A DNA stretch of 64,000 nt from Pseudomonas sp. Tri1. Its GTDB lineage: Bacteria > Pseudomonadota > Gammaproteobacteria > Pseudomonadales > Pseudomonadaceae. Position 1 is the first letter of the stretch. Every line of letters begins with the position of its first letter. The position numbers were made by a program, and so were the translations under genes. Below, piece after piece: positions 9,039 through 17,912 of this stretch. The notes below the pieces were generated by a model. The model was not told where the DNA came from and searched no databases. It saw nothing but the letters and a program-made list of their open reading frames with translations. The stretch covers positions 4,200,001 through 4,264,000 of the forward strand of contig NZ_CP072913.1 in the NCBI RefSeq assembly GCF_017968885.1. Direction: 5' to 3'.

Positions 9039-9581
9039 ATGAATCTTCTGCCGTCACGCACCACCCTCCTCGTCTCCAGTCTCTTGTTCAGTTCGCTGTG
9101 CCTGGCCGAAGGCGAGCCAACCGACGGCAGCCTCATCAAGGACTCGACCAAGTCAGCCGTCTCAACGTTCATTACCGCCGGCAAGAACCTGCTGGGCGGC
9201 GTCAGCGAGGGCGTGCTCGATGGCCGCGAGTCAGTCCAGGGCACCGATGGCGCCGCGATCGTTGCCTCTGGCGAGCAAATGAAAGACCGCATCGCGGTCG
9301 AGGTATTGAAGCTCGAACCCAGCGATGAGAACTACACCATCACCCTCGGCTTCAAGAACAGCACCGACACCCAACTGCGCCTGATCAACCTCGGCCAGAC
9401 CGGCGTGCTGCTGGCCATTGACCAAGCGGGTTATGCCAACCGCCTCACCGGCCTGGACAACCCGGACGAAGTCACCATTCCGCCGAAGACCGCCGTGCGG
9501 CAGAAATTCGTGTTCGAAGGCATGAATGAGGCGGTCAGCACCGTACGGGTGTGGGGGCAGGATTACCCGGTCAAGAAATAA
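9039..9581 (+). CDS. Exported protein of unknown function
   Basis: A 180-residue protein with a signal peptide ending around SSLCLA. No cysteine lipobox follows, so it is probably soluble and periplasmic. The mature part has a glycine-rich segment (GKNLLGGVSEG) and beta-rich C-terminal half. ATG 9039 is chosen because AAGGACT lies just before it and the signal peptide begins there. No family is recognised; a similar conserved protein is familiar from other fluorescent pseudomonads. Confidence 0.8.
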   Translation: MNLLPSRTTLLVSSLLFSSLCLAEGEPTDGSLIKDSTKSAVSTFITAGKNLLGGVSEGVLDGRESVQGTDGAAIVASGEQMKDRIAVEVLKLEPSDENYTITLGFKNSTDTQLRLINLGQTGVLLAIDQAGYANRLTGLDNPDEVTIPPKTAVRQKFVFEGMNEAVSTVRVWGQDYPVKK

Positions 9582-9600
9582 TGCACCCGCTCGTTCGGAT

Positions 9601-9715
9601 GATCGTTCCTACGCTCCCGCGTGGGAATGCATCCCGTGACGCTCTGCGTCACCCTCCAGAAGCGGAACGCGGAGCGTCCCTGGCGGCATTCCCACGCAGA
9701 GCGTGAGGAACGATC
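9601..9715. repeat. Long inverted repeat, Pseudomonas intergenic element, copy 2
   Basis: Same element as at 2875-2986. Arms begin GATCGTTCC and end GGAACGATC, with one indel between them, and the inner CTCTGCGTC / CGGAGCGTC segments are kept. It lies 19 bases after the preceding gene. Confidence 0.85.
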
Positions 9716-9740
9716 GTTCGAAGTTGTAGGCATAACGCAA

Positions 9741-9785
9741 CCTGTGGCGAGGGGATTTATCCCCGCTGGGCTGCGCAGCAGACCC
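9741..9785. repeat. REP-like palindromic sequence
   Basis: CTGTGGCGAGGGGATTTAT followed by CCCCGCTGGG and a small hairpin around GCTGCGCAGCAG. This is the familiar Pseudomonas REP head and relates to those at 16758 and 60234. Confidence 0.7.
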
Positions 9786-9810
9786 AAAAACCGCGCAGCA
9801 GAACAAGGAC

Positions 9811-10008
9811 TCATTGATAAACCCCCAGCTCAATCCGGGCCAGATAATCCTCTACTACCTGAAAGCCCGGCGGGTTATCGATCAGCTCCAATGGCACCTG
9901 ATCGTCCAGGTACGTGCAGGGCCTCCTCAACCAGTCTTCAGCCAACCGTTGACCACCGAAAACATCGGTGGCGTGCGCCAAGGCCTTGACGTATAGGGTT
10001 TCAGGCAT
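9811..10008 (-). CDS. Miniature DUF2384 (MbcA/ParS/Xre antitoxin C-terminal domain) protein
   Basis: A 65-residue protein that consists of almost nothing but the C-terminal toxin-binding domain of MbcA/ParS/Xre-type antitoxins (FGGQRLAEDWLRRP, LELIDNPPGFQVVEDYL). The usual N-terminal DNA-binding half (about 80 residues) is missing. GAGGAC lies before the ATG, so it may be a genuine short gene. No RES-domain toxin gene is adjacent on either side. It may be a decayed antitoxin, a stand-alone antidote, or a short family of its own. A longer frame starts at 10065 but has no ribosome site. Confidence 0.7.
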   Translation of the reverse strand: MPETLYVKALAHATDVFGGQRLAEDWLRRPCTYLDDQVPLELIDNPPGFQVVEDYLARIELGVYQ

Positions 10009-10219
10009 CGATCTGTCCTCACGATATAAAACAAAACTGAGCGTGCCGGATGCCACACGGAGCACCGAGACAACGCCAGATCGTAAGACCGGTGTTTCCG
10101 AAGGCCAACCCTAAAAAGTTGTCAGAGACTTCTGCGTTTTATCCCAAAGCGGTCGCCTGTCCGTAGGACGCTGCTCCGTGGTCCCTCATCCAACGTCATT
10201 GCCTACATCCACGACAGAA

Positions 10220-11137
10220 TCAACCGACTTTTGCCCCACTCCCCGGCTCAAGCCTCAACGCCAGCACGCTCATCAACACGATCACCGCCCCAACAACAAC
10301 CATCGCCGACGGGCGCTCAGCCAGCACCAAAGAAGCCATCAACATCGCCGTGGGCGGTATCAGGTAAAGCGCCATGGAGGCACGACTCACATTGCTGTGC
10401 GCCAGCACGTAAGCCCAAGCGAGGTACGCCAGCGCGCTGGGGAAAATACCGAGAACCAACATCGCCAGATTCACCGAAACCGGAGCCTGTCGCGCCGCGC
10501 TCGACATTCCTGGCGCGAAAATGAACAACAGGATCGTGCCCGACCAGACGGTGTAACAAACCAGGGTCAATCCGTCATAACGATGGGAATGGCGCTTTTG
10601 CAAAGCGAAATACAGGCTCCAGGACAGCGCCGCCAACAGGATCAATAGTCCATGGGCGTCCATGTCACCCAAGCCACGATCCCCCGCGACGACCACGCCA
10701 GCGCCAAGCAAGCCGCACAGCACACACCCCCACTGCCACCCGCCGACTCTTTCCTTGAAAACAAAACTCGCCAGTAACGTGCTGAACAAAGGTGTGGACT
10801 GGGCCAACACACTGGCCGCCCCGGCACTGACGCCCCGCTGGCCGCAATTGAGGGCGATGTGATGCAGACTGACGGCAAAGAAACCCAACACCGCCAGCAA
10901 TGGCAGATCCCTGATACGCGGCAGGGAAATGCCCTTCACCATCGCGACAAGAGCCATGAACGCCGAAGCAATGAGAAACCGCATCAACGCCAGTTGACCG
11001 GGTTCGTAAGCCTGCAAGCCGATGCGAATGCCAATCGGCGAATAGGCCCAGCAAAGAATCACGAACATCGTCGCCAGGAAAATTTTCGCACCAGGTTTGC
11101 TGGAAGAACCTTCAAACGGCACACAGCGCATTTCCAT
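10220..11137 (-). CDS. DMT-family exporter with two EamA domains
   Basis: A 305-residue inner membrane protein with ten predicted membrane helices in two EamA repeats, typical of drug/metabolite exporters of the RhaT/YdcZ kind. The motif PIGIRIGLQAYEPGQLALMRF in the first repeat is characteristic. ATG 11137 is chosen because GGAA lies just before it; the frame runs back to 11227 without a convincing signal. It is divergent from a LysR gene that probably controls it. Substrate unknown. Confidence 0.88.
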   Translation of the reverse strand: MEMRCVPFEGSSSKPGAKIFLATMFVILCWAYSPIGIRIGLQAYEPGQLALMRFLIASAFMALVAMVKGISLPRIRDLPLLAVLGFFAVSLHHIALNCGQRGVSAGAASVLAQSTPLFSTLLASFVFKERVGGWQWGCVLCGLLGAGVVVAGDRGLGDMDAHGLLILLAALSWSLYFALQKRHSHRYDGLTLVCYTVWSGTILLFIFAPGMSSAARQAPVSVNLAMLVLGIFPSALAYLAWAYVLAHSNVSRASMALYLIPPTAMLMASLVLAERPSAMVVVGAVIVLMSVLALRLEPGSGAKVG

Positions 11138-11247
11138 CGAGAGTTCCTGCTCACTGAGCGTCTGGCTGATTTGCCCCGAAGTATCGAAACCACCTCCCAT
11201 CAGCACAAGTGACTTAAACTCAGCCAATCATTCACTTTTGGTGAGCT

Positions 11248-12114
11248 ATGGAACTGTCCCAACTGCGCATGCTCAAGACGGTCTGCGACACCGGCAGCAT
11301 CGCCCGCGCCGCCGAAATGCTGCACTGCGTGCCGTCCAACATCACCGCCCGCCTCAAATCCCTGGAACGGGAACTCGGCACGCCGTTGTTCTTCCGCGAA
11401 GGTCGCGGGCTGCGGGTCAGCCCGGCGGGTGAAGTGTTCCTGGAGTACGCGACAAAAATACTGAACCTGACAGAAGAGGCCCGCCGCGCAGTAGCCCCCA
11501 CCCGCGCACCGAGCGGCCCGTTGCGCATTGGCGCGATCGAGTCCAGCGCCACGGGGCGCCTGCCTCAGTTGCTGGCCAAATACCACGCGCAGTACCCGCA
11601 AGTGTCACTGGAGCTGAGCACGGGCACCTGGGCGCAGTTGCTGGACGATATCCAGCATCACCGGCTCGACGGCGTGATCGTAGCGGTCGACGTAGAGCGG
11701 CCGGGGCTCAAGCGAGCCGTGATGTACCGCGAAGACCTGGTGCTCATCGCGTCTGAGTCTCATGGCCCGTTGCGCAGCGCGACAGATTTGCGAGGCAAGG
11801 CGATCTTCATGTGGCCCACGGGCTGTCCATACCGGTTAGCGCTGGAGCAGTGGCTGCTGCGTCATGAGCAAATGCAACCGATCATCAGCATCGCCAGTTA
11901 TGGCGCCATCGTTGGCTGCGTCAGTGCGGGTGCAGGCGTCTCGCTGGTGCCTCGGGGGATCTATGAGCAATATCGCCAGGGGGCTGGTTGGACGGGGTAT
12001 GAATTCCCAGAGCTGACGGGGATCGACAACCTGTTTTACTGGCACGAAAACGCTGGTCGGCATCCCGCCAGAGAAGCGTTTTTGACGATGTTGCAAACGG
12101 AGTTCGAAGGCTAG
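11248..12114 (+). CDS. LysR-family transcriptional regulator
   Basis: A 288-residue regulator. The helix-turn-helix lies at residues 1-60 (SQLRMLKTVCDTGSIARAAE, LHCVPSNITARLKSLEREL), with the substrate-binding domain from about 90. It is divergent from the DMT exporter with 110 bases between the starts, the usual layout of a LysR gene and its target. It resembles regulators of exporter genes such as PtrR-like proteins. Effector unknown. Confidence 0.9.
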   Translation: MELSQLRMLKTVCDTGSIARAAEMLHCVPSNITARLKSLERELGTPLFFREGRGLRVSPAGEVFLEYATKILNLTEEARRAVAPTRAPSGPLRIGAIESSATGRLPQLLAKYHAQYPQVSLELSTGTWAQLLDDIQHHRLDGVIVAVDVERPGLKRAVMYREDLVLIASESHGPLRSATDLRGKAIFMWPTGCPYRLALEQWLLRHEQMQPIISIASYGAIVGCVSAGAGVSLVPRGIYEQYRQGAGWTGYEFPELTGIDNLFYWHENAGRHPAREAFLTMLQTEFEG

Positions 12115-12261
12115 CCGCACCGCAGTCGCATGTAAGAGCGCTATCAACCAGGTGATTGAAAGTCTGCGCAAGTCGTTCAAGACTCTGTCGGTATCTGATT
12201 TTTCCCAAGCAAGCGTTGATGACGAAGCTCGGAGTACTACTGATCTTTAAGTGAGGGAGTC

Positions 12262-12911
12262 ATGACAATGTTTGATAAACACGACAAGGATGCCAAACAG
12301 CAAAACGCCTCAACCGCCAGCGCACCACCCAGCAGCCTGCTTTACGGATCATGGCTGAATGAACCGAAAATCCACCGTTCACTCAGCGAAACCACGCTGG
12401 AAATCCTGACGGACGAGCAAACTGACTTCTGGCGTGAAACCCACTACGGATTCACCCACGACAGCGGCCATTTCCTGGGCGTTGAAGCCCCTTCCAATTT
12501 CACATGCCAGCTCCGTATTCGCGGCACCTTCGAGGCCCTATACGACCAAGCCGGCATCATGGTCGGGTCAACGAGCGGCAATGGATCAAGGCCGGGATCG
12601 AGCTGAGCGACGGGCAAGCCATGCTCAGCAGCGTTCTCACGGATAGAAAGTCCGATTGGGCGACCAGCCCTTATGCAGCAGACCCCAGCGACTTCTGGGT
12701 GCGCGCCACGGTCGCGGATGGCGTGCTGCGGCTACAGGTTTCGTCCGACGGAAAACGTTGGCCTCTGGTGCGGTTGTGTCCCTTCCCTGTCGCGCCGGGT
12801 TACCGGGTCGGCCCGATGGCTTGCAGCCCCAAGAGAGGCGGATTGAAGGTGCTTTTTTCGGACTGGAAGCTCGGGCCCGCGCTTGCCAAGGATCTGCATG
12901 ATTTGTCCTGA
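12262..12911 (+). pseudogene. DUF1349 protein gene broken by a -1 frameshift
   Basis: Two frames together make one DUF1349 protein (about 215 residues), a beta-sandwich family related to concanavalin-like lectins. The first frame (12262-12606) covers SWLNEP, TDFWRETHYGF and YDQAGIMV; the second continues with RVNERQWIKAGIELSDGQ to LGPALAKDLHDLS at 12911. The join falls at 12561-12567, where ATGGTCGGGTCAAC lacks one C compared with the expected GTC CGG GTC. The rest is undamaged, so the lesion is recent or a sequencing error. The N-terminal 25 or so residues are longer than usual for the family. Confidence 0.8.
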
Positions 12912-12990
12912 GCGCTTCAGACAGAGCGGTCCGCTGAAGTCGGCGTGACCGGACAGTTTCTACAGATCCTGAAAACCTCTGAAGACTGCT

Positions 12991-13866
12991 CTACCCACTC
13001 AAAACCAAAGACAGGTCCGGGTACCTAGCGCATATGAAGTCCACGAATGCGCGAACCTTTGGAGGCGCAAGGCGCCTGGAGGTATGCAAAACCCAAAGCG
13101 CTGGCTCTGTGCCCGACACCGTGCCCCACTGAACCAGCTCGCCACAGGCAAGCTGACTCCCGGCGATGGATTGGGGAATGAGGGCAACACCGCCACCGGC
13201 GACAGCGGCATCGCGGACCATCAGCAGCGAGGAAAATCGCAGCTTAGGGATCGGCTCCAGAACCAGCTGCCCACCATCGAGACGCCATTGGGTGGGCTGG
13301 AACGTCGACGTCACGATGGCGAGAACGGCACGGATCGCGCCAGGCACGGGCTTGGGTATTTGGGGCGCCGCCACGACGACCAACCGGTCCTTGGCGAAGC
13401 ACCGGCCGACCAGGTTGCTGTCCGGGCTCGGGTTGATCCGAATGGCGACGTCGAACTGTTCCTCCACCAGATCCACCATGCGATCTTCCGCCACGACTTC
13501 AATTTCGACCTGCGGGTAGGCCGCGCAGAATTCGGCCCCGACGCGACCCATCGCGAGTTGGGAGAACAGGACCGGAGCAGCCACTCGCAAGCGACCACGA
13601 GGTGTCGAAACACCCTCGCGGGCAGCCGTCATGGCTTCGGCGACTTCACTCAGCGGGCCTTCAGTTCGAGACACCAGTCTCTCGCCAGCTTCGGTGAGTT
13701 TCAGACCGCGAGCGCTGCGCTCGATCAGCCTCACACCCAGTTGCTCTTCCAGGTCGGAAATTCGGCGCGACAGGGTGGCTTTGGAAATACCGCTGGCGCG
13801 GCTGGCCTTCCCCAGCCCCTCATTGGAGGCGACGAGGAGGAAATCGATCAGCGCGTTCAGATTCAT
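12991..13866 (-). CDS. LysR-family transcriptional regulator
   Basis: A 291-residue regulator. The helix-turn-helix is at residues 1-60 (EGLGKASRASGISKATLSRR), and the effector domain follows from about 88 with the RGRLRVAAP start. ATG 13866 is chosen because the domain begins immediately after; the frame extends to 13944 upstream. It is divergent from the NmrA-like reductase gene at 14053 and is the likely regulator of it. Confidence 0.9.
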   Translation of the reverse strand: MNLNALIDFLLVASNEGLGKASRASGISKATLSRRISDLEEQLGVRLIERSARGLKLTEAGERLVSRTEGPLSEVAEAMTAAREGVSTPRGRLRVAAPVLFSQLAMGRVGAEFCAAYPQVEIEVVAEDRMVDLVEEQFDVAIRINPSPDSNLVGRCFAKDRLVVVAAPQIPKPVPGAIRAVLAIVTSTFQPTQWRLDGGQLVLEPIPKLRFSSLLMVRDAAVAGGGVALIPQSIAGSQLACGELVQWGTVSGTEPALWVLHTSRRLAPPKVRAFVDFICARYPDLSLVLSG

Positions 13867-14052
13867 GCTGTTCCATTTTTGAAACGATGTGTCTGGATTC
13901 TGGCGTCTTCGTTTTTCAAGTGCAACGCAATACTGTCTCGTCATCGAAGCTTGATCCGATGAAGACCGTTAACACGCTGTACTGATCCGCCCCAACGATC
14001 GCGCTGACGCAGGTCGTTGCGAACCCCAAAATCCCATGCAGGAGTTTCAAAT

Positions 14053-14922
14053 ATGAGCATTCTCGTCATCGGTGCCACGGGCACTATTGGTTCACTCGTC
14101 ACCCAAGGCCTGGCTGACGCCGCCGCCGAGGTCAAGGCCCTCGTGCGCCAGGCAGGCAAGCGGGAGTTTCCGGCAGGCGTCACTGAAGTCGTCGCGGACC
14201 TCACCGATGTCACCTCGATGCGCGCTGCGCTGTCGTCGGTGCGTACACTGTTCCTGCTCAATGCCGTCACCCCCGATGAGGTCACTCAGGCGCTCATCAC
14301 CTTGAACCTCGCTCGCGAGGCTGGCATCGAGCGCATCGTTTATCTGTCGGTGATCCATGCCGACACGTTCACCAACGTTCCGCACTTCACCGGCAAGCAT
14401 ACGGTCGAGCGCATGATCGAAAGCCTCGACATCCCCGCCACCATCCTGCGCCCGGCGTACTTCATGCAGAACGACCGCATGGTCCAACAGACGATCCAGG
14501 ACTACTCGGTCTACCCGATGCCAATCGGTTCGGCGGGTGTCTCGATGATCGATGCACGCGATATCGCCGACGTCGCCGTGGCCGAGTTGTTGCGACGCGA
14601 CAGGGCCTCTTGCGCGCTGGATCGGGTCACGCTGGAGTTGATCGGGCCGCAAGCGCTGACCGGTGTGTCCGTGGCGAAGATCTGGAGCGCCGCCCTGGGT
14701 CGCGAGATCGCCTATGGGGGTGATGACGTAGCCGCTTTCGAAGGGCAACTGGCTGCGTACGGTCCCGCCTGGCTGGCGTATGACATGCGCTTGATGATGG
14801 CGGCGATTCAGGCATTCGGCATGCAGGCCGCCGAAGGGACGGTGGAACGGCTCCAGACCCTCATTGGCCACCCGCTACGCACCTATGAAGACTTCGTGCG
14901 CGAGGCCGTTGCCGGGGTTTGA
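14053..14922 (+). CDS. NmrA-like NAD(P)-binding oxidoreductase
   Basis: A 289-residue protein of the atypical short-chain dehydrogenase group. The Rossmann motif is GATGTIGS at the N-terminus. HFTGKHTVERMIESLDIPATILRP and the ARDIADVAV stretch are typical of NmrA/quinone-oxidoreductase-2-like proteins. GGAGTTTCAAAT lies before the ATG at 14053. The divergent LysR gene suggests control by a small-molecule signal. It is convergent with the flavin-dependent oxidase gene at 14979. Substrate unknown. Confidence 0.9.
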   Translation: MSILVIGATGTIGSLVTQGLADAAAEVKALVRQAGKREFPAGVTEVVADLTDVTSMRAALSSVRTLFLLNAVTPDEVTQALITLNLAREAGIERIVYLSVIHADTFTNVPHFTGKHTVERMIESLDIPATILRPAYFMQNDRMVQQTIQDYSVYPMPIGSAGVSMIDARDIADVAVAELLRRDRASCALDRVTLELIGPQALTGVSVAKIWSAALGREIAYGGDDVAAFEGQLAAYGPAWLAYDMRLMMAAIQAFGMQAAEGTVERLQTLIGHPLRTYEDFVREAVAGV

Positions 14923-14933
14923 ACAGCCATGGC

Positions 14934-14962
14934 AAAAGGGGGCGGATTAGCCAACTGCCCCC
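14934..14962 (-). terminator. Rho-independent terminator of the PPOX gene
   Basis: On the minus strand GGGGGC and GCCCCC pair across a 13-base loop and are followed by TTTT. It lies 16 bases after the stop of the 14979-15611 gene and may also act on the convergent NmrA-like gene. Confidence 0.7.
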
Positions 14963-14978
14963 TGCCTCGGCGAAACCG

Positions 14979-15611
14979 TCAGTAAAGCGTGCTCGCAATG
15001 CGCCCTGGCAAGGCCTTGTCGTAAGCATCGCCATCTACTTTCGAGGGGCAAATACGCTTGAAGACCTCGCCTGCGGTGGGCAGTGCGCTGCGTTCGATCT
15101 GCCGTGTCACATCCCACAGCCCCGCCCTGATCACAGCCCTGCTGCACTGGAAGTAAACGCTGGCTACGGTGATCTCCAGCACCGTTCGAGGGAGCTGCCC
15201 ATTCACCGCGAACCGAGCCAACAGTGCTGGCTCGACCGATATCCTCGCCGTGCCGTTCACGCGCAAGGTTTCCCCTACGCCAGGCACGAGAAAGAGCAGC
15301 GCAACCCGGGGGTCCTCAACGATGTTGCGCAGCGAATCGATGCGGTTGTTGCCGCGGCGGTCGGGCAAATACAACGTCTTGCTGTCGTGGACATGAACGA
15401 ACCCGTTCGCGTCGCCTCTCGGCGAGGCATCCAGCCCTCCGGGGCCCGAGGAAGCGAGGATCACAAAGGAGGCAGCCGCTATGAAGGGCTGATAAACCGG
15501 ATGAATATGGTCGACTTCCTTGAGAATCGAGGGCGCCGCGACGGGGCCGTAAAGGCTTTCCAGCGCTTGTGTGGTGGTGATGTAGGCGCTGCTGTCGTTG
15601 TCGCGCTCCAT
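14979..15611 (-). CDS. Pyridoxamine 5'-phosphate oxidase-family flavoprotein
   Basis: A 210-residue protein of the FMN-binding split-barrel group (PPOX class, MSMEG_1061/DR_2398-like). It shows the FVILASSGPGGLDASPRG entry, the FVHVHDSKTLYLPDRRGNN-like phosphate-binding stretch and the NIVEDPRVALLFLVPG segment. The exact reaction is not known for this subgroup; many members reduce or oxidise small molecules using FMN or F420. ATG 15611 is chosen because AGAGGAG stands seven bases before it. It lies 35 bases after the membrane protein gene at 15647 and is probably co-transcribed with it. Confidence 0.85.
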   Translation of the reverse strand: MERDNDSSAYITTTQALESLYGPVAAPSILKEVDHIHPVYQPFIAAASFVILASSGPGGLDASPRGDANGFVHVHDSKTLYLPDRRGNNRIDSLRNIVEDPRVALLFLVPGVGETLRVNGTARISVEPALLARFAVNGQLPRTVLEITVASVYFQCSRAVIRAGLWDVTRQIERSALPTAGEVFKRICPSKVDGDAYDKALPGRIASTLY

Positions 15612-15646
15612 GCTCATCTCCTCTGTAAATGTCTGAAAAACCGCAT

Positions 15647-16600
15647 TCAGGGATTGGATTTCATCCGGCCCCGGATCGCCGTGCGCAGGCAACCCCAAGC
15701 GATGACGCCGACGATCAACACCTCGGCGATGCCCACAAACAGGTTGAGTGAAAAGCTCAACGGTTGCTCGGCCCAGTAGAAGGTTGTCGGGCGAGAGCCA
15801 CCGACACGCAGCCGCCCGGCAAACAGAGCCGGCACCAATGCGATGACCTGGCTTAGCTCCAGTACGGCCAGGAAAGTACCCACCAACATGAGCAAGGCGC
15901 GTGCGGGAATGCCGAATTTCTCGGTCGGCTCAGGCGCCAGCGTGCCCCCCTTTCCTCGACGCTGCCTGGCTTCCCTCACCGCCTTACCGCTGGTGGGGGC
16001 TGGTGCAGGCCTATAGGGTGCCTTCACATCAGGCGCCACCCCCTCGACGACCTCGGTGGGCGCCGCCACGTTCAGGTAGTCGGCCAGCTCACGCAGCCAT
16101 AAGTCGGTGCGTTGACCTCCCGGCACGACCGGAACGTTGTCGCTGGTCAAACGGTGCGCGGTGCCGTCGCGCAGCATCAGCCACAGCTGAGTGTGGGCTC
16201 GCTCAGCCTGTGGACGGCGGCGAAGTTCGAGGTATTTGGCGGCCTCGATCCGAAAGACCGACTGTACCCGCTCGCGGCGTCCAAAAAAGTTTCGAGTGAG
16301 GCGCTTGCCTTCACCGTCGACTCGCGACAACACCAAGGTCTCGCGGATGCCGGTGTAAACCACCAGGAACAGGCCAAGGGCAGGCATCAGCAGCAGCCCG
16401 AGAACGATCAGCAGTGAGGACAGTGGATCCGCATCAGCCAACGGCGAGCGTCCATCAGCGATCACAAACACGGCGAACGCCACCGGCAAGATGAAGGCCA
16501 GCGCGCCCGTCAGCAGCACGAATATGCTCTGCACCCGATTGCGCGAGTGGATGTGCAGGTCATCCTGCGCGGTGCGCTCGAACCGATATCCAATCAACAT
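15647..16600 (-). CDS. Membrane protein of unknown function
   Basis: A 317-residue protein with two hydrophobic helices near the N-terminus (about 25-50 and 60-85), a polar middle of about 150 residues with a proline- and lysine-rich linker around 200-225, and two more helices at the C-terminal end. AGGAGG lies six bases before the ATG, a strong start. No family is recognised. It seems to be the first gene of an operon with the PPOX flavoprotein. Confidence 0.8.
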   Translation of the reverse strand: MLIGYRFERTAQDDLHIHSRNRVQSIFVLLTGALAFILPVAFAVFVIADGRSPLADADPLSSLLIVLGLLLMPALGLFLVVYTGIRETLVLSRVDGEGKRLTRNFFGRRERVQSVFRIEAAKYLELRRRPQAERAHTQLWLMLRDGTAHRLTSDNVPVVPGGQRTDLWLRELADYLNVAAPTEVVEGVAPDVKAPYRPAPAPTSGKAVREARQRRGKGGTLAPEPTEKFGIPARALLMLVGTFLAVLELSQVIALVPALFAGRLRVGGSRPTTFYWAEQPLSFSLNLFVGIAEVLIVGVIAWGCLRTAIRGRMKSNP

Positions 16601-16757
16601 GCAAGCCTCCTGGTGCGCCGCTTTTCAGACCGTTCGAGGGGCTGAGACAGGCGATTTGCATGCCGCAAGCCGGGATGGTGTTTGAGGGCGGAGAATACCT
16701 GATGTCGGGAGGCTTGGGGGTTGGGGCTGAGTTCGAAGGCTAGCCACACCACCCTCC

Positions 16758-16818
16758 CCTGTGGCGAGGGAATTTAGCGAAACGTCGCACCGCCCCGCTG
16801 GACTGCGAAGCAGTCCCA
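16758..16818. repeat. REP-like palindromic sequence, long variant
   Basis: CTGTGGCGAGGGAATTTA is followed by a 16-base insert (GCGAAACGTCGCACCG, itself hairpin-forming at GCGA/TCGC), then CCCCGCTGGACTGCGAAGC and AGTCCC. Compared with 9741 it carries an extra inner hairpin. Confidence 0.6.
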
Positions 16819-16984
16819 AAACTAATACCACGGTTGATCGGTCGATGGTTTTGAATAAGTCGATTCGATCATGTCAGATCCCTCCGGCAAAAAACGATCG
16901 CAGCTCCTACGAAGCTTTAGGACCCCGTCACCTTCCCCGCCCAATCCGACAAAACCTATAGTGATGCCCATCGCTCAATGGCGA

Positions 16985-17160
16985 TCAGGTTTGGCGACCT
17001 GAGGATCGAGTGCGAAAGTACTGCGTTTTTTACGGAGGCTTTGGCACACTTGCACGGCTGCCCGTTACGGCAGTTGTGCGTGGGAGGCCTTCGGGTCTGC
17101 CGGTTTTCGATCCCGGTTCGCCAACCTGCGTACAACTGCCACCCAATTGTTTGGCGACGA
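16985..17160 (+). promoter_or_regulatory. Structured leader upstream of the DUF3077-like gene
   Basis: The 200 bases before the ATG at 17199 are rich in pairing segments. GGCAGTTGT (17069-17077) pairs with ACAACTGCC (17132-17140). Inside it GGCC-TTCG-GGTC forms a stable UUCG tetraloop hairpin and GGTTCGCCAACC another. TTTGGCGAC occurs at both edges (near 16990 and 17150). I recall close copies of this sequence in other Pseudomonas genomes in front of the same gene family. It could be a 5' UTR regulator or a small RNA; neither is proven. Confidence 0.5.
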
Positions 17161-17198
17161 TTGAGTGGTTAAAACCTCATTAGATCGGAGTTTTTAAC

Positions 17199-17471
17199 AT
17201 GGAAAGATACGTCCCTATCACTGGCATCGACTGCACCCCTGCTTCCCTTCTCATTGATACTCAAGCCCCGCTGGACATCCTGCACGCCACCGCCGATTAC
17301 CGCATCCGTGTGGTGACTCAGGTACTGGAGAACATTGCATTTCGCTCTGAAATCACCAGCGATACGGTGGTGCTTTCGGACTTTGCACAGCTTTTGGTGA
17401 TCCCGTTGCGGGATGGGTGCGATTTGCTGGAGGTGATTGGTCGACGGCTTCAGGCGCAGGTCGAAAGCTGA
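17199..17471 (+). CDS. DUF3077-like small protein
   Basis: A 90-residue cytosolic protein that begins MERYVPITGIDC and carries LDILHATADYRIRVVTQVLE and a hydrophobic C-terminal half (LLVIPLRDGCDLLEVIG). It matches my recollection of the DUF3077 family, nearly confined to Pseudomonas and of unknown function. Size and charge are those of an antitoxin or regulator, but there is no partner gene. GGAG lies before the start, the long structured leader lies upstream and a terminator follows directly, so it is a single-gene unit. Decayed copies lie at 25488 and 28135. Confidence 0.8.
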   Translation: MERYVPITGIDCTPASLLIDTQAPLDILHATADYRIRVVTQVLENIAFRSEITSDTVVLSDFAQLLVIPLRDGCDLLEVIGRRLQAQVES

Positions 17472-17477
17472 TGGAAC

Positions 17478-17503
17478 GACGGGCGCCTGAAAGCGCCCGT
17501 TTT
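17478..17503 (+). terminator. Rho-independent terminator of the DUF3077-like gene
   Basis: ACGGGCGC and GCGCCCGT pair across CTGAAA and are followed by TTTAC. It starts six bases after the stop codon. Confidence 0.75.
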
Positions 17504-17912
17504 ACGTAATAGAAATGGTATCGGCAGCATGCATCAGTGCTGACCATCGAGTTTACAGGTCCCAACCGTCAGAGATCGGCCAAAAGCAGCCATTAGCAGG
17601 AGACTGCTTTCGTCCAAAAGCCGTAACTCGTTTGAACGGTGCCTGGTGCTGGCATAATCCAGGCGTCACGAACCCGCTTGATATTGCACAGTGTGAACTG
17701 CCGCTGCAGCACGTATTTGCCCCAAACCTTGGCGGAGGTCTAGGCACAAGGATCTTGGGAACGGATGCAGGTCGTGGAGAGAATAGACCTATCCCCTGCC
17801 AGGAGGATCCATGCTCCTATGTGGAGGGAAGGCCGGATGTCATTACACTAGCGGCTCATGATACTTTCCAGCTAGGCCAAGGCCTCCTTTTCTATCCGAG
17901 TCTCTACACCTC
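17504..17912. other. Intergenic region with a short palindromic repeat
   Basis: It holds one degenerate pair of the CTGCTT..GGCC..AAGCAG palindrome at 17575-17622. The remainder has no convincing frame and presumably includes the promoter of the AraC-type gene at 17913. Confidence 0.5.

Noticed and set aside
17041..17060. Sigma-54 promoter (TGGCAC...TGC) in the DUF3077 leader
   Set aside because: The spacing between the TGGCAC and TGC elements is too short for the -24/-12 rule, and the segment is part of the folded leader.
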